From Actinomycetota bacterium (GTDB taxonomy: Bacteria; Actinomycetota; Actinomycetes; Nanopelagicales; Nanopelagicaceae), in contig VGAJ01000007.1 of NCBI GenBank assembly GCA_016870795.1, positions 1 to 41,689 of the forward strand: a stretch of DNA of 41,689 bases, written 5' to 3'. Of the stretch, positions 27,236 to 37,702 are shown piece after piece; the stretch's first letter is position 1, and the number at the start of each line of letters is the position of its first letter. The notes beneath the pieces were generated by a model. It saw only the letters and a list, made by a program, of their open reading frames with translations, was not told the origin of the DNA and did not search any database. The translations under genes and the position numbers were made by a program.

Positions 27236-27928
27236 ATGACAACTACTCAATCAAAGGGCAGCGCCATCAAGGGAATCCTTGGCGTCAAGCTCGGCATGAC
27301 TCAAGTCTTTGATGAAAATAGCCAAGCTATTCCAGTAACTGTTGTTCAGGCAGGTCCATGTGTTGTGACTCAGATCCGCACTCTGGAAAAAGATGGTTAT
27401 GAAGCTGTGCAATTGGCATTTGGCGCAATTGATCCAAGAAAAGTTTCTAAGCCAGAATCTGGCCAATTTGCTAAAGCTGGAGTTACTCCAAGAAAGTTTG
27501 TCGCAGAGCTAAGAACAGCAAGCGCTTCTTCCTACACAGTGGGACAAGAAGTTAAAGCAGATATTTTCACAGCTGGCGAAATCGTTGATGCTCAAGGAAC
27601 GTCTTTAGGTAAGGGATCTGCTGGTGTTATGAAGCGCCACAATTTCAGAGGTTTTGGCGATGGCCATGGTGTTGAGAGAAAGCACCGCACCTCAGGATCG
27701 ATCGGTAACCGCACCACACCTGGACGCGTATTTAAAGGAAAGCGCATGATGGGTCGTATGGGCGTTGAGACCGTTACAGTTCAAAACTTAACTGTGCAAG
27801 CAGTTGATGTTGAGAAATCACTAATTTTAATTAAAGGCGCAATTCCTGGAAGAACTGGGGCGCAGGTCTTAATTCACTCAGCTTCAAAGAAGGCTCTCAG
27901 TGAAGTTATCAATAAGGCAGGTGCATAA
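27236..27928 (+). CDS. rplC: 50S ribosomal protein L3
   Basis: Early-assembly protein with an extension reaching the peptidyl transferase centre. It is 230 residues. It contains [12 protein letters not shown] near the N-terminus, the loop [20 protein letters not shown] that approaches the catalytic centre, and [11 protein letters not shown]. The first 12 residues ([12 protein letters not shown]) are a short extension compared with many L3 proteins. It sits 16 bases after rpsJ and two bases before rplD. Confidence 0.96.
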   Translation: MTTTQSKGSAIKGILGVKLGMTQVFDENSQAIPVTVVQAGPCVVTQIRTLEKDGYEAVQLAFGAIDPRKVSKPESGQFAKAGVTPRKFVAELRTASASSYTVGQEVKADIFTAGEIVDAQGTSLGKGSAGVMKRHNFRGFGDGHGVERKHRTSGSIGNRTTPGRVFKGKRMMGRMGVETVTVQNLTVQAVDVEKSLILIKGAIPGRTGAQVLIHSASKKALSEVINKAGA

Positions 27929-27930
27929 AG

Positions 27931-28611
27931 ATGTCGCTAACCATTGAAATTAAAGATGCAAAAGGTGCAAAGGCTGGAACCTTTGATCTTCCTGCAGAAA
28001 TTTTTGATGTCCAAGTAAATGTGCCACTAATTCATCAAGTAGTAACCGCTCAGCTAAATGCAGCAAGAGCTGGAACTGCTAAGACAAAAAACCGCGGCGA
28101 GGTTAGCGGTGGTGGTAAGAAGCCTTTCAAGCAGAAGGGAACTGGTAGAGCTCGTCAGGGTTCAACTCGTTCTCCAAATCAGCGCCATGGTGGTGTTGCT
28201 CAAGGACCAGTTCCTCGTAAATACGACGAGCGCACTCCTAAGAAAATGATTAAGGCAGCACTTACTGGAGTTCTCTCAGATCGAGCAAGAAATGAGCGAA
28301 TCCATATCGTTTCAACCATTGTTGAAAGCGTTAATAGCAAAGCTGCTATCGCTGCAGTGCGCCAATTCTCTGATCGTCGCCGAGTACTTGTTGTTCTAGC
28401 TCATGGCGAAGAGGCTTCATGGCGCTCACTTCGCAATGAAGAAGATCTACATCTAATCCGTCAGGATCAGCTAAATGCCTACGATGTTGTAGTTGCTGAT
28501 GACTTGGTATTTTCCAAAAAAGCTATCACTGATTTTGTTGCAGGTCCCGCCAAAGGCAAGAGCGTTACAGCCAGAGCTTTTGAATCAGAGTTAGAGGAGG
28601 CCTTGGCATGA
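27931..28611 (+). CDS. rplD: 50S ribosomal protein L4
   Basis: Lines the exit tunnel of the large subunit and in some bacteria represses the S10 operon. It is 226 residues. The tunnel loop is recognisable in [20 protein letters not shown] followed by [16 protein letters not shown]. The C-terminal part has [13 protein letters not shown] and a degenerate Rossmann-like fold. No S10-leader structure of the E. coli kind precedes rpsJ, so L4 autoregulation is not supported here. Its stop overlaps rplW as ATGA. Confidence 0.96.
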   Translation: MSLTIEIKDAKGAKAGTFDLPAEIFDVQVNVPLIHQVVTAQLNAARAGTAKTKNRGEVSGGGKKPFKQKGTGRARQGSTRSPNQRHGGVAQGPVPRKYDERTPKKMIKAALTGVLSDRARNERIHIVSTIVESVNSKAAIAAVRQFSDRRRVLVVLAHGEEASWRSLRNEEDLHLIRQDQLNAYDVVVADDLVFSKKAITDFVAGPAKGKSVTARAFESELEEALA

Positions 28612-28901
28612 GAGATCATCGCGAAGTTCTAATTGCTCCAGTGGTTTCAGAGAAGTCATATGGAATGCTCGATGAGAATAAGTACACCTTCATCGTTGCA
28701 CCTGATGCCAATAAGACTGAGATCAAGATTGCAGTTGAGAAGATTTTCAAAGTTCGCGTTCTCAAGGTCAACACAATGAACCGTGAGGGCAAGAGCAAGA
28801 TCACTCGTTATGGAGTTGGAAAGCGAAGCGATACTAAGCGCGCGATTGTGCAAATCGCAGCAGGAGATCGCATCGACATCTTTGGAGGCCCTGTCTCCTA
28901 G
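28608..28901 (+). CDS. rplW: 50S ribosomal protein L23
   Basis: Sits at the tunnel exit and docks trigger factor and the signal recognition particle. It is 97 residues. The N-terminus is [20 protein letters not shown], a clear family signature, followed by the conserved helix [20 protein letters not shown]. It overlaps rplD by four bases, and 37 bases separate it from rplB. Confidence 0.96.
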   Translation: MRDHREVLIAPVVSEKSYGMLDENKYTFIVAPDANKTEIKIAVEKIFKVRVLKVNTMNREGKSKITRYGVGKRSDTKRAIVQIAAGDRIDIFGGPVS

Positions 28902-28938
28902 TAATAGGTGATGGGATTAACAAGAAAAGGGATATGAC

Positions 28939-29772
28939 ATGGCACTTCGTAAGTTAAGACCGGTAACGCCGAGCTCTCGTGGCCAGAGCGTTTCCGACTT
29001 TGCTGAGATCACCCGATCTACTCCAGAGAAATCACTTATTCGTCCAATTAATTCTCGCGGTGGTCGTAACGCCTCAGGCAAGATCACAACTCGCCATCAA
29101 GGCGGCGGACATAAGCGCGCCTATCGCGTAATTGATTTCTTGCGTAATGATAAAGATGGCGTTCCTGCTGTAATTGCACAGATTGAATACGATCCAAATC
29201 GCTCTGCTCGCATTGCACTTGTGCACTTTGCTGATGGCGAGAAGCGCTACATCATCGCTCCTCTTGGCGTTGAGCAGGGAACAAAGATTGAAAATGGCCC
29301 AACTGCAGATATTAAGCCTGGCAATAACTTGCCGCTAAGAAACATTCCAGTTGGAACAATGATTCATGCAATTGAAACTCGCCCAGGTGGGGGAGCAAGA
29401 ATTGCAAGATCTGCCGGAGCATCTGTGCAGTTAGTTGCAAAAGATGGTCCATATGCCCAGCTCCGTATGCCATCTGGCGAAATTAGAAATGTTGATGTCA
29501 GATGCCGCGCAACAATCGGTGTGGTTGGTAATGCTGAGCAATCAAATATTAACCATGGAAAAGCAGGACGTATGCGCTGGAAAGGCCGTCGTCCAACGGT
29601 TCGTGGTGTTGTTATGAACCCAGTTGATCACCCTCATGGTGGTGGAGAAGGAAAGACCTCTGGAGGTCGCCATCCGGTTTCACCTTGGGGTAAACCTGAG
29701 GCTCGCAGCCGTAAGAAAAAATCTAGTGATCAATTGATCATTCGTCGTCGTCCAGCAAATAAGAGCCGATAA
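28939..29772 (+). CDS. rplB: 50S ribosomal protein L2
   Basis: Needed for subunit association and peptidyl transferase activity. It is 277 residues, the normal length. It shows [20 protein letters not shown] and the strongly conserved [20 protein letters not shown] with the key His, followed by [11 protein letters not shown]. The AAAAGGG ribosome site is upstream of ATG 28939. It is followed by rpsS after 16 bases. Confidence 0.97.
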   Translation: MALRKLRPVTPSSRGQSVSDFAEITRSTPEKSLIRPINSRGGRNASGKITTRHQGGGHKRAYRVIDFLRNDKDGVPAVIAQIEYDPNRSARIALVHFADGEKRYIIAPLGVEQGTKIENGPTADIKPGNNLPLRNIPVGTMIHAIETRPGGGARIARSAGASVQLVAKDGPYAQLRMPSGEIRNVDVRCRATIGVVGNAEQSNINHGKAGRMRWKGRRPTVRGVVMNPVDHPHGGGEGKTSGGRHPVSPWGKPEARSRKKKSSDQLIIRRRPANKSR

Positions 29773-29788
29773 GGAGCCCTGAAACCAA

Positions 29789-30076
29789 ATGCCACGTAGT
29801 TTGAAGAAGGGTCCCTTTGTGGATCTACACCTGGAAAAGAAGGTGGATGAACAGAATGCGAAGAACACCAAGACCGTTATTAAGACTTGGTCACGTCGCT
29901 CAATGATCACGCCATCAATGATTGGTCACACCATTGCAGTCCATGATGGACGCAAGCATGTTCCGGTCTATGTCACAGAGGCAATGATTGGTCACAAGCT
30001 CGGTGAGTTTGCACCAACAAGAACATTTAGAGGACACGTCAGACAAGAAGATCGGACGGTGACCCGTGCCGAGTAA
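29789..30076 (+). CDS. rpsS: 30S ribosomal protein S19
   Basis: Head protein that complexes with S13 and contacts the A site. It is 95 residues, beginning [18 protein letters not shown]. The family signature is in [20 protein letters not shown], followed by [16 protein letters not shown]. The last 11 bases overlap rplV, whose GTG lies at 30066, so translation of the two is coupled. Confidence 0.97.
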   Translation: MPRSLKKGPFVDLHLEKKVDEQNAKNTKTVIKTWSRRSMITPSMIGHTIAVHDGRKHVPVYVTEAMIGHKLGEFAPTRTFRGHVRQEDRTVTRAE

Positions 30077-30599
30077 TACTCCTTTAGTCGCTAAAGCATC
30101 ACTTAGCTCAATTCGGGTAACTCCTCAGAAAGCTCGTCGCGTAGTAAACATGATCCGCGGCCAGAGAGCTGATGAGGCGCTAAGAATTGCTAAGTTCTCA
30201 CCACAGATTGCAGTGAGTGAAGATCTTTATTCACTACTTAACTCTGCTGTGGCAAATGCTAAGCAGAAAAATCCTGCAATTAGAGATGCCTCAGAGCTCT
30301 GGGTAACCGAGGCTCTAGTTGATGAGGGCATCACAATGAAGCGCTATCGCCCGCGCGCCCAGGGCCGTGGCTATCAGATCTTGAAGCGCTCTTCACAGAT
30401 TTCTGTAGTTCTATCTGATGATAAGAATTATCGAAAGCCGACAAAAGAGCAGGCAAGAAAATTAGCAGCAGCAGCTCTTGCAGCAGCTAGTGAAGTTGTG
30501 GCAGATGAAAAACCTGCAGCAGCAAAGAAAGCTCCGGTTAAAAAGGCTAGCGCCAAAAAGGCAGCAGCTAAGAAAACTACAGAGCAGGAGGCGAAGTAA
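30066..30599 (+). CDS. rplV: 50S ribosomal protein L22 with Lys/Ala-rich C-terminal tail
   Basis: Lines the exit tunnel with a long hairpin loop. It is 177 residues. The core (about 1-118) has [20 protein letters not shown] and the tunnel loop [20 protein letters not shown]. Residues about 130-177 form a low-complexity tail rich in Ala and Lys ([17 protein letters not shown]), a common actinobacterial addition likely to bind rRNA on the surface. The start is GTG inside the end of rpsS. rpsC begins immediately after the stop with no gap. Confidence 0.95.
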   Translation: MPSNTPLVAKASLSSIRVTPQKARRVVNMIRGQRADEALRIAKFSPQIAVSEDLYSLLNSAVANAKQKNPAIRDASELWVTEALVDEGITMKRYRPRAQGRGYQILKRSSQISVVLSDDKNYRKPTKEQARKLAAAALAAASEVVADEKPAAAKKAPVKKASAKKAAAKKTTEQEAK

Positions 30600-31415
30600 A
30601 TGGGTCAAAAAATCAACCCTCATGGCTTCCGCCTAGGAATCACCACTGAGTACAAGTCTCGCTGGTATGCCGAGAAGCTTTATAAAGATTATGTAAAAGA
30701 AGATGTGATGATCCGTCGTGCGATGGAGAAGAACATGGAGAGAGCTGGAGTATCTCGAATTGAAATCGAGCGTACTCGTGAGCGCGTCCGTATCGATCTT
30801 CACACCGCTCGTCCTGGAATTGTGATTGGACGTAGGGGAACTGAGGCAGATCGTCTCCGTCTTGATCTTGAGAAATTAACTGGCAAGCAAGTTCAGTTAA
30901 ATATCTTGGAAGTTAAGAATCCTGAAATTGATGCCCAGCTAGTGGCGCGCGGAGTTGCAGAGCAATTAGCAGCTCGCGTCTCTTTCCGCCGCGCAATGCG
31001 TAAAGCAATGCAGACTGCATTTAAAGCAGGAGCAAAGGGTGTTCGTATCCAATGCGGTGGACGTCTTGGTGGGGCAGAAATGTCACGCTCAGAGTTCTAT
31101 CGCGAAGGAAGAGTTCCACTTCATACCCTAAGGGCTGATATTGATTACGGCTTTGCTGAAGCCCACACCACATTTGGTCGCTTAGGTGTAAAGGTCTGGA
31201 TTTATAAGGGCGAAGTTATCGCTTCAAGAACCGAGCGCGAAGCAGCTGCTCTTGCGCAAGTTCAAGCAGCTAAGGCTGAGAGGGCACCAAAGCGTGCACC
31301 TCGCGCGCCAAAGGGTGAAGTGACAAAGACATCTGTTGCAGAGCGAGCAAATCAAGCAGCCGCTGTTGAAAGCGAAGTAAGCCCTGAAGTTAAAAGCGAA
31401 GGAAGTGATGCGTAA
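30600..31415 (+). CDS. rpsC: 30S ribosomal protein S3 with extended C-terminus
   Basis: Part of the mRNA entry channel and its helicase activity. It is 271 residues. An N-terminal KH domain contains [16 protein letters not shown]. The C-domain has [20 protein letters not shown], then [16 protein letters not shown]. After about residue 215 comes a low-complexity tail rich in Ala, Lys and Glu, longer than E. coli S3 (233 residues) and similar to other Actinobacteria. Its TAA overlaps the rplP ATG by one base. Confidence 0.96.
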   Translation: MGQKINPHGFRLGITTEYKSRWYAEKLYKDYVKEDVMIRRAMEKNMERAGVSRIEIERTRERVRIDLHTARPGIVIGRRGTEADRLRLDLEKLTGKQVQLNILEVKNPEIDAQLVARGVAEQLAARVSFRRAMRKAMQTAFKAGAKGVRIQCGGRLGGAEMSRSEFYREGRVPLHTLRADIDYGFAEAHTTFGRLGVKVWIYKGEVIASRTEREAAALAQVQAAKAERAPKRAPRAPKGEVTKTSVAERANQAAAVESEVSPEVKSEGSDA

Positions 31416-31828
31416 TGTTAATTCCACGTCGCGTTAAGCATCGCAAGCAACATCGTCCAAAGCGTTCTGGAAATGCTAAGGGCGGAACAGCGGTTGCATT
31501 CGGTGACTTTGGTCTGCAAGCAACTGAGGGTGGTTATGTAACTAACCGTCAGATTGAAGCAGCTCGTATCGCAATGACTCGTCATATTAAGCGCGGTGGA
31601 AAGGTTTGGATCAATATCTATCCAGATCGCCCACTAACTAAGAAGCCTGCTGAAACCCGTATGGGTTCTGGTAAGGGATCTCCAGAATTCTGGATCGCAA
31701 ATGTGAAACCAGGAAGAGTTTTATTTGAAATATCTGGTGTAACGCTAGATGTTGCAAATCAAGCGCTCTCTCGCGCAGCTCACAAACTCCCAGTCAAATC
31801 TCGCGTAGTAATTCGCGAGGAGGTATAA
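31415..31828 (+). CDS. rplP: 50S ribosomal protein L16
   Basis: Supports tRNA positioning near the A site of the large subunit. It is 137 residues, normal length. It starts [19 protein letters not shown] and contains [20 protein letters not shown], including the Arg that is hydroxylated in some bacteria. The ATG overlaps the rpsC stop by one base. A good AGGAGG precedes the next gene, rpmC, two bases downstream. Confidence 0.97.
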   Translation: MLIPRRVKHRKQHRPKRSGNAKGGTAVAFGDFGLQATEGGYVTNRQIEAARIAMTRHIKRGGKVWINIYPDRPLTKKPAETRMGSGKGSPEFWIANVKPGRVLFEISGVTLDVANQALSRAAHKLPVKSRVVIREEV

Positions 31829-31830
31829 CC

Positions 31831-32049
31831 ATGGCAAAGATGATCACTACTGAAGAACTTAGAGCTCTAAGCACAGAAGATCTTGCAGAGAAGTTAAAGG
31901 ATTCAAAGGAAGAGTTATTCAACCTTCGTTTCCAAGCTGCAACCGGTCAACTTGAGAGCCATGGACGCCTAACTGCGGTCCGTAAAGAGATTGCCAAGAT
32001 CTATACCGTTATTCGTGAACGCGAACTAGGAATTGGAGGAGCGGCATGA
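31831..32049 (+). CDS. rpmC: 50S ribosomal protein L29
   Basis: A two-helix protein near the tunnel exit that helps form the docking site for nascent-chain factors. It is 72 residues. The conserved region is [19 protein letters not shown] followed by the second helix [17 protein letters not shown] strong GAGGAGG ribosome site lies before ATG 31831. Its TGA overlaps rpsQ as ATGA. Confidence 0.95.
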   Translation: MAKMITTEELRALSTEDLAEKLKDSKEELFNLRFQAATGQLESHGRLTAVRKEIAKIYTVIRERELGIGGAA

Positions 32050-32306
32050 GTGAGGATAGAAAGTTTCGTAAGACTCGCGAAGGCGTAGTTATTAGCGACA
32101 AGATGGATAAGACCGTGGTGGTAAAGGTTGAAGACCGCGCTGCTCATGGTCTCTATTCCAAAGTTATTACCAAGAGTAAGAAGTTTAAGGCTCACGATGA
32201 AGATAACACCGCCGGTGTTGGAGATCGCGTGCGCATTATGGAAACCCGTCCACTTTCGGCAACTAAGCGTTGGCGTGTAGTGGAGATTATCGAGAAGGCT
32301 AAGTAA
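32046..32306 (+). CDS. rpsQ: 30S ribosomal protein S17
   Basis: An OB-fold protein that binds 16S rRNA early in assembly. It is 86 residues. It shows [20 protein letters not shown] and the later [20 protein letters not shown], both family signatures. It overlaps rpmC by four bases and leaves two bases before rplN. Nothing is unusual in its length or sequence. Confidence 0.96.
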   Translation: MSEDRKFRKTREGVVISDKMDKTVVVKVEDRAAHGLYSKVITKSKKFKAHDEDNTAGVGDRVRIMETRPLSATKRWRVVEIIEKAK

Positions 32307-32308
32307 CC

Positions 32309-32677
32309 ATGATCCAAGCAGAGTCACGACTACGAGTCGCCGATAACACAGGAGCTAGAGAGCTTCTCTGTATTCGCGTGCTAGGTGGAACCCAACGTCG
32401 CTATGCCTCAATCGGTGATGTCATTGTCTGTTCCGTTAAGGATGCAATCCCTGGTGGACAGGTTAAGAAAGGTGAAGTCGTTAAGGCTGTCATCGTTCGA
32501 ACTGTTAAAGAGAACCGTAGAGCTGATGGTTCCTACATTAAATTTGATGAGAATGCTGCGGTAATTATCAAGGAAGATAACGAACCAAGAGGAACCCGTA
32601 TTTTCGGACCTGTTGCTAGAGAGCTTCGTGATAAGCGCTTTATGAAGATCATCTCACTTGCCCCGGAGGTGCTGTAA
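32309..32677 (+). CDS. rplN: 50S ribosomal protein L14
   Basis: Located at the subunit interface, and the binding target of the silencing factor RsfS. It is 122 residues. The N-terminus is [20 protein letters not shown], followed by the C-I-R-V-L-G-G motif, then [17 protein letters not shown] and the ending [16 protein letters not shown]. All are canonical. The stop overlaps rplX as TAATG, and this L14-L24-L5 order opens the spc part of the cluster. Confidence 0.97.
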   Translation: MIQAESRLRVADNTGARELLCIRVLGGTQRRYASIGDVIVCSVKDAIPGGQVKKGEVVKAVIVRTVKENRRADGSYIKFDENAAVIIKEDNEPRGTRIFGPVARELRDKRFMKIISLAPEVL

Positions 32678-32991
32678 TGAGAATAAAGAAAGGTGACACA
32701 GTTCTAGTCATCGCAGGAAAAGATAAAGGTGTAACTGGCAAAGTATTAGCCGTTAATACCGTTACTGCCCGCGTAACTGTTGAAGGTGTTAACCGCGTCA
32801 AGAAGCATACAAAAGAAGATACTTCACAGCGCGGTGCCAAAGTTGGCGGAATTCTCACTATTGAAGCCCCAATTGCTTACTCCAATGTGATGTTGCTAGA
32901 TGATGATAATAAGGCAACCCGGATTGCAGTTCGTAAAAATGAAGAAGGCAAGAACATTCGCATCTCTAGAAGAACTGGAGGGGATCTATAA
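32677..32991 (+). CDS. rplX: 50S ribosomal protein L24
   Basis: Assembly-initiator protein with a KOW motif, visible at the N-terminus as [20 protein letters not shown]. It is 104 residues. The segment [20 protein letters not shown] is also conserved. It overlaps rplN by one base, and rplE begins directly after its stop, so the three are tightly coupled. Confidence 0.96.
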   Translation: MRIKKGDTVLVIAGKDKGVTGKVLAVNTVTARVTVEGVNRVKKHTKEDTSQRGAKVGGILTIEAPIAYSNVMLLDDDNKATRIAVRKNEEGKNIRISRRTGGDL

Positions 32992-33558
32992 ATGAGTACT
33001 GTCATTGCTCCTCGTCTAAAAGAGATCTATAAATCTCAAGTTGCTCCTGCCCTGCAGAGCGAATTTAACTTCTCAAATAGAATGCAGATTCCAACCCTTT
33101 CCAAGATTGTGGTCAATATGGGCGTTGGCGAAGCAGCTAAGGATTCAAAGTTAATTGAAGGCGCAATTAGAGACCTTGCCGCAATTACTGGACAGCGTCC
33201 ATTAGTTACCAAGGCGAGAAAATCAATTGCTAACTTCAAACTCCGTGAAGGCCAGCCAATTGGCGCCCATGTCACCCTAAGAGGCGACCGGATGTGGGAG
33301 TTTATGGACCGGCTATTAACAGTTTCTCTGCCAAGAATCCGCGATTTCCGCGGCCTTTCTCCAAAGCAATTTGATGGCAAAGGAAATTACACCTTCGGTC
33401 TAACTGAGCAAGTTGTCTTTCTTGAAATTGAGCAAGACAAGCTAGATCGAGTCCGTGGAATGGATATCACCATCGTAACTTCAGCCAAGAACGATAACGA
33501 AGGCCGTGCGCTACTTAAGGCGCTTGGTTTTCCGTTTAAGGATCAAGGGGAGAAATAA
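32992..33558 (+). CDS. rplE: 50S ribosomal protein L5
   Basis: Binds 5S rRNA and bridges to the small subunit and P-site tRNA. It is 188 residues. Conserved segments are [20 protein letters not shown] and [20 protein letters not shown], then [14 protein letters not shown]. The start ATG follows the rplX stop with no gap; the AGGGG (about 32980-32984) provides a ribosome site inside rplX. It is followed by rpsN after three bases. Confidence 0.97.
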   Translation: MSTVIAPRLKEIYKSQVAPALQSEFNFSNRMQIPTLSKIVVNMGVGEAAKDSKLIEGAIRDLAAITGQRPLVTKARKSIANFKLREGQPIGAHVTLRGDRMWEFMDRLLTVSLPRIRDFRGLSPKQFDGKGNYTFGLTEQVVFLEIEQDKLDRVRGMDITIVTSAKNDNEGRALLKALGFPFKDQGEK

Positions 33559-33561
33559 ATA

Positions 33562-33747
33562 ATGGCAAAGACATCACTGAAGGTTAAGGCAAGCCGCAAA
33601 CCTAAATTTAAGGTTCGTGGATACACACGTTGCCAACGTTGTGGCCGACCACATTCGGTCTATCAGAAATTCGGCATCTGCCGAGTCTGCTTCCGCGAGA
33701 TGGCACACCGCGGTGAACTTCCTGGTATTACGAAAGCTTCCTGGTAA
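33562..33747 (+). CDS. rpsN: 30S ribosomal protein S14, zinc-binding type Z
   Basis: A short S14 of 61 residues. The zinc site is visible as C-Q-R-C and C-R-V-C around [12 protein letters not shown]. The type-Z form replaces the longer Cys-free S14 in many Gram-positive bacteria. It begins [18 protein letters not shown] with a GGGGAG ribosome site upstream. It lies in the usual place between rplE and rpsH. Confidence 0.96.
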   Translation: MAKTSLKVKASRKPKFKVRGYTRCQRCGRPHSVYQKFGICRVCFREMAHRGELPGITKASW

Positions 33748-33808
33748 CAACTATTGGAAAGGTCCCTTGTATGAGGGAAACCAGCCAAAGAAAGGCGATG
33801 AGCCAACT

Positions 33809-34213
33809 ATGACAATGACCGACCCGATCGCAGACATGCTCGCTCGTTTGCGTAACGCCAATACCGCCTACCATGAAGTGGTTTCTATGCCATCTTCATC
33901 GGTGAAGGTTCGTATTGCCGAAATTTTGCAGAGAGAGGGATATATCGGTGGCTATAAAGTCAGCGATAACCCTGAAGGTTTTGGAAAAACCTTAACTCTT
34001 GACCTTAAATATGGTTCAAATCGTGAGCGATCAATTGCAGGTCTGCGCCGCGTTTCAAAGCCAGGTCTTCGTGTTTATGCCAAATCAACTGGACTTCCTA
34101 AAGTATTAGGCGGCCTTGGTGTGGCAATTATTTCCACCTCACAAGGATTACTCACTGATCGACAAGCTAACAAGAATGGCGTAGGCGGAGAAGTTCTCGC
34201 TTACGTATGGTGA
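33809..34213 (+). CDS. rpsH: 30S ribosomal protein S8
   Basis: Central-domain 16S rRNA binder and, in E. coli, repressor of the spc operon. It is 134 residues, starting [20 protein letters not shown] as in most Actinobacteria. The C-terminal signature is [20 protein letters not shown] longer in-frame start inside rpsN is rejected because it would create an unconserved N-terminus. The 61-base gap before it is unusually long for this cluster and holds a small hairpin (33761-33782). Confidence 0.96.
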   Translation: MTMTDPIADMLARLRNANTAYHEVVSMPSSSVKVRIAEILQREGYIGGYKVSDNPEGFGKTLTLDLKYGSNRERSIAGLRRVSKPGLRVYAKSTGLPKVLGGLGVAIISTSQGLLTDRQANKNGVGGEVLAYVW

Positions 34214-34218
34214 TTGCT

Positions 34219-34761
34219 ATGTCACGTATCGGAAAAATGCCAGTGGCGATTCCTTCAGGGGTTGAGGTAAATATCTCTGGTCAATCAGTCTCTGTTAAGG
34301 GACCTAAGGGAACGCTAAGCCACGTGCTTCCTGAGTTGATTACTCCAAAGAAAGAGGAGAGCTCAGTAGTACTAACACGCGCCAATGATGAGCGCGCAGC
34401 AAAGAGCCTTCATGGCCTTTCTCGCACTCTGATTTCAAATATGATTACTGGCGTCACAGCTGGTTACTCAAAGAAAATTGCGATTGTTGGAGTTGGTTAT
34501 AAAGTAGCGGCAAAGGGCAAAGATCTAGAGTTTGCACTGGGCTACTCACACCCAATTAATTTCGCAGCTCCTGCCGGAATTACCTTCACTGTTGAATCAC
34601 CTACTGATCTAATCGTTTCAGGTGTTGATAAGCAGCTAGTTGGAGAAGTTGTTGCCAAGATTCAAAAACTTCGCAAAGCCGATCCATATAAAGGCAAGGG
34701 TCTGCATCTACAAGGTGCGCGCATTCGCCGCAAAGCTGGAAAGACAGGTAAGAAGGTATGA
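34219..34761 (+). CDS. rplF: 50S ribosomal protein L6
   Basis: Two-domain protein near the sarcin-ricin loop that supports factor binding. It is about 180 residues. ATG 34219 gives [20 protein letters not shown], the family start; an ATG four codons upstream would overlap the rpsH stop. The C-terminal signature [20 protein letters not shown] is present. It lies five bases after rpsH, and its stop overlaps rplR as ATGA. Confidence 0.96.
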   Translation: MSRIGKMPVAIPSGVEVNISGQSVSVKGPKGTLSHVLPELITPKKEESSVVLTRANDERAAKSLHGLSRTLISNMITGVTAGYSKKIAIVGVGYKVAAKGKDLEFALGYSHPINFAAPAGITFTVESPTDLIVSGVDKQLVGEVVAKIQKLRKADPYKGKGLHLQGARIRRKAGKTGKKV

Positions 34762-35135
34762 ATATCGCTAAGAGGATTGTTAAGGGCTCTACTCAAGTTG
34801 CCCGCGCCCGTCGCCACTTTAGAGTGCGAAAGAGAGTTACCGGAACATCTGAGCGTCCACGTTTAGTTGTTACCCGCTCTGCTCGCCACTTAGTTGCGCA
34901 AATCGTTGATGATTCACGTGGCCATACTCTGGCCTCTGCTTCAACTATGGAGAAAGAGCTAAGAGCAACATCTGCAGATAAGACTAAGAAGGCAAGAAGC
35001 GTTGGCCAATTAGTTGCAGATCGCGCAAAAGCAGCTGGAGTTACCACAGTGGTCTTTGACCGTGGTGGAAATCGTTACACCGGGCGAGTAGCAGCGCTTG
35101 CCGAAGGTGCTAGAGAGAATGGGTTGGACTTCTAA
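34758..35135 (+). CDS. rplR: 50S ribosomal protein L18
   Basis: Binds 5S rRNA together with L5 and L25. It is 125 residues with a basic N-terminal tail ([20 protein letters not shown]). The conserved C-terminal part reads [20 protein letters not shown]. It is coupled to rplF (ATGA) and to rpsE (TAATG). Confidence 0.96.
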   Translation: MNIAKRIVKGSTQVARARRHFRVRKRVTGTSERPRLVVTRSARHLVAQIVDDSRGHTLASASTMEKELRATSADKTKKARSVGQLVADRAKAAGVTTVVFDRGGNRYTGRVAALAEGARENGLDF

Positions 35136-35743
35136 TGGCCGATAAAGAAGTAGTAAGTACTGAGGCAGAGAAGCCAAAGCGCGGACGCGATAAGCGCGAA
35201 CGTCGCGATGATCGCCAATCTGAGAAGTCTCCCTATATCGAGCGCGTGGTATTTATCAACCGCGTAGCAAAAGTTGTCTCTGGCGGCCGTCGTTTCTCAT
35301 TCACCGCACTTGTTGTTCTAGGTGATGGCAATGGAATGGTTGGCGTTGGTTATGGAAAAGCAAAAGAAGTTCCACAAGCCATTGCTAAAGCTGTTGAAGA
35401 GGCGAAGAAATCATTCTTCAAAGTTCCAAGAATTCAAGGCACTATCCCGCACCCAGTTCAAGGCGAAGATGCAGCCGGAGTAGTACTACTTCGCCCTGCA
35501 GCTCCTGGTACTGGAGTCATCGCTGGAGGTCCAGTGCGCGCAGTTCTTGAGTGCGCAGGAATTAGCGATGTACTAACTAAGTCACTTGGATCAAATAATC
35601 CAATTAACATGGTTCATGCCACAGCAAAAGCGCTTAAGATGTTGGAAGATCCAGCAGCAATTGCTGCTCGTCGTGGTCTGCCACTAGAGCGCGTTGCTCC
35701 AGCTGCAATCATCCGTGCTATGAGCGCAACGGCAGGTGCATAA
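35135..35743 (+). CDS. rpsE: 30S ribosomal protein S5
   Basis: Shapes the mRNA entry region and affects decoding accuracy. It is 202 residues. It has an N-terminal extension of about 35 charged residues (K, R, E, D), common in Actinobacteria, then the double-stranded-RNA-binding-like domain with [20 protein letters not shown] and [19 protein letters not shown]. The C-terminal domain has [16 protein letters not shown]. Overlaps rplR by one base; rpmD starts one base after the stop. Confidence 0.97.
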   Translation: MADKEVVSTEAEKPKRGRDKRERRDDRQSEKSPYIERVVFINRVAKVVSGGRRFSFTALVVLGDGNGMVGVGYGKAKEVPQAIAKAVEEAKKSFFKVPRIQGTIPHPVQGEDAAGVVLLRPAAPGTGVIAGGPVRAVLECAGISDVLTKSLGSNNPINMVHATAKALKMLEDPAAIAARRGLPLERVAPAAIIRAMSATAGA

Positions 35744-35744
35744 A

Positions 35745-35927
35745 ATGCCACGTCTAAAAGTTACTCAAGTTCGCTCTAAAGTTGGCAATCCTCCTGATCA
35801 ACGAAACACTCTTCGCTCACTGGGCCTTAAGAGAATCGGTGATGTTGTAGTTAAGGAAGATCGTCCAGAGATTCGCGGAATGGTTCATAGCGTTCGTCAT
35901 TTGATTAAGGTTGAGGAGGTCGAATAA
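35745..35927 (+). CDS. rpmD: 50S ribosomal protein L30
   Basis: A small two-helix, three-strand protein of 60 residues. It starts [20 protein letters not shown] and carries the signature [18 protein letters not shown] 35745 follows the rpsE stop by one base; a GTG nine bases upstream would overlap rpsE. A GGAGG stands before the following rplO. Confidence 0.95.
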   Translation: MPRLKVTQVRSKVGNPPDQRNTLRSLGLKRIGDVVVKEDRPEIRGMVHSVRHLIKVEEVE

Positions 35928-35929
35928 CT

Positions 35930-36370
35930 ATGGTGCTAAAAGCTCATCATCTCCGTCCCGCTCCTGGTGCTAAAAAAGCAAAGACCCGTAAAGGTCGAGG
36001 CGAAGGCTCCAAGGGAAAGACTGCTGGTCGTGGTGGTAAAGGAACTAGGGCTAGAAATGTAGTTCGCGCAGGTTTTGAAGGTGGAGCGATGCCTCTTGTG
36101 CAGCGCTTGCCAAAACTTCGTGGCTTTAAAAACCCTGAGACCGTTACTTATCAGGCTGTTAATGTCTCAACTATCAATGCGCTATTTCCAAAAGGTGGAG
36201 AGGTCTCCATCGATGATCTTTATAAATTAGGCGCTGCTCGCAAGGGCCGCCCAGTTAAGGTCCTAGGAAATGGCGATATCTCCGTTAAGGTAAATATCAC
36301 AGTCCATAGCTTCTCATCATCGGCATCAGAGAAAATCTCTGCCGCTGGCGGAAGTATTAAGACGCTCTAG
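35930..36370 (+). CDS. rplO: 50S ribosomal protein L15
   Basis: Late-assembly protein of the large subunit, 146 residues. The extended, basic N-terminus includes [20 protein letters not shown], and the globular part includes [17 protein letters not shown]. Both are family signatures. It is two bases from rpmD and 33 bases before secY, the standard order. Confidence 0.96.
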   Translation: MVLKAHHLRPAPGAKKAKTRKGRGEGSKGKTAGRGGKGTRARNVVRAGFEGGAMPLVQRLPKLRGFKNPETVTYQAVNVSTINALFPKGGEVSIDDLYKLGAARKGRPVKVLGNGDISVKVNITVHSFSSSASEKISAAGGSIKTL

Positions 36371-36403
36371 ATAATATCTAGTTAAAAGTAAGAGGAGAAG
36401 ATA

Positions 36404-37702
36404 ATGTTGCTATCAGTTTTTGCTAAGGCCTTCAAAACTCCTGATCTGCGCCGTAAAATCTTCTTCACTCTTGGAATCATGGCCCTATTTCGCTTTGGTT
36501 CTGTTATTCCAACTCCAGGCGTTTCCTATGGCGCAGTTCAGCGCTGCCTAGCAAATGTTGATACTGGCGGCCTATTTGGACTGATTAACTTATTTAGCGG
36601 CGGGGCGCTCTTGCAGCTCTCAGTATTTGCTCTCGGCATCATGCCTTACATCACCGCTTCAATTATCGTTCAGCTATTAACTGTTGTTATTCCTCGCTTT
36701 GAAACTCTAAAGAAGGAAGGCCAATCAGGAACGGCTAAGTTAACGCAATACACCCGCTATCTAACTATCGGTCTTGCAGTTATGCAGACCACAGGTTTGA
36801 TTGCAGTTGCTAGAACTCCAGGCCGTCTAATCAATGGCTGTACTGAAGCGATCATCCCTGATACTTCTTGGCAGCGTATTGTCACCATGATCTTTGTAAT
36901 GACTGCTGGAACATCGGTAATTATGTGGCTAGGTGAGTTAATTACAGATCGCGGCGTTGGTAATGGAATGTCAATCTTGATCTTCACATCAATTGCTGCG
37001 ACATTTCCTGGTCAGCTCTGGTCAATTAAGCTCTCACGCGGATGGGCAACATTCCTATTTATTATGGCGGTAGGAGTTTTGATTGTGGCGGCGGTGGTAT
37101 TTGTTGAACAATCTCAGCGCAGAATTCCAGTTCAATATGCCAAGAAGCAGGTTGGAAGACGCCAATATGGTGGAACTACAACTTACATTCCGATAAAGGT
37201 TAATCAATCAGGAGTTATCCCAGTTATCTTTGCATCATCACTTCTCTATATTCCATCCCTGGTTGCTAACTTCACCAACTCCCAAGCGCCATGGGCGGTT
37301 TGGATTTCAACTAATTTTGTTCAAGGCGATCACCCGATTTATATAACGCTCTATGCGCTAATGATTATCTTCTTTGCCTACTTCTATGTAGCAATTACTT
37401 TTAATCCAGAAGAGACTGCAGAGAATATGCGTAAGTATGGCGGCTTTATTCCAGGCATTCGTGCTGGAAAGCCAACCAGTGATTATCTTGCATATGTATT
37501 AAATAGAATTACTGCTCCTGGTTCGCTCTATCTAGCACTTGTTGCAATTATTCCAATCATTGCTCTGGTGTTATTTGGTGCCTCTCAGAACTTCCCATTT
37601 GGTGGAACTGCTATTTTGATCGTAGTTGGCGTTGGTCTTGATACTGCTAAGCAGATCGAGAGCCAGCTACAGCAACGCTCTTATGAGGGGTTCTTGCGCT
37701 AA
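36404..37702 (+). CDS. secY: preprotein translocase subunit SecY
   Basis: The channel of the Sec translocon, 432 residues with ten predicted membrane helices. Conserved segments include FGLINLFSGGALLQLSVFAL (plug region), ALGIMPYITASIIVQLL, and the cytosolic loop RRIPVQYAKKQVGRRQYGG that contacts SecA and the ribosome. The GGAGAAG ribosome site precedes ATG 36404. The partner secE is at 3868. Its TAA overlaps adk as TAATG. Confidence 0.97.
   Translation: MLLSVFAKAFKTPDLRRKIFFTLGIMALFRFGSVIPTPGVSYGAVQRCLANVDTGGLFGLINLFSGGALLQLSVFALGIMPYITASIIVQLLTVVIPRFETLKKEGQSGTAKLTQYTRYLTIGLAVMQTTGLIAVARTPGRLINGCTEAIIPDTSWQRIVTMIFVMTAGTSVIMWLGELITDRGVGNGMSILIFTSIAATFPGQLWSIKLSRGWATFLFIMAVGVLIVAAVVFVEQSQRRIPVQYAKKQVGRRQYGGTTTYIPIKVNQSGVIPVIFASSLLYIPSLVANFTNSQAPWAVWISTNFVQGDHPIYITLYALMIIFFAYFYVAITFNPEETAENMRKYGGFIPGIRAGKPTSDYLAYVLNRITAPGSLYLALVAIIPIIALVLFGASQNFPFGGTAILIVVGVGLDTAKQIESQLQQRSYEGFLR

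Noticed and set aside
33617-33808. Long N-terminal extension of S8 starting inside rpsN
   Set aside because: The extra residues are out-of-frame rpsN sequence; [11 protein letters not shown] at 33809 is the conserved actinobacterial start.
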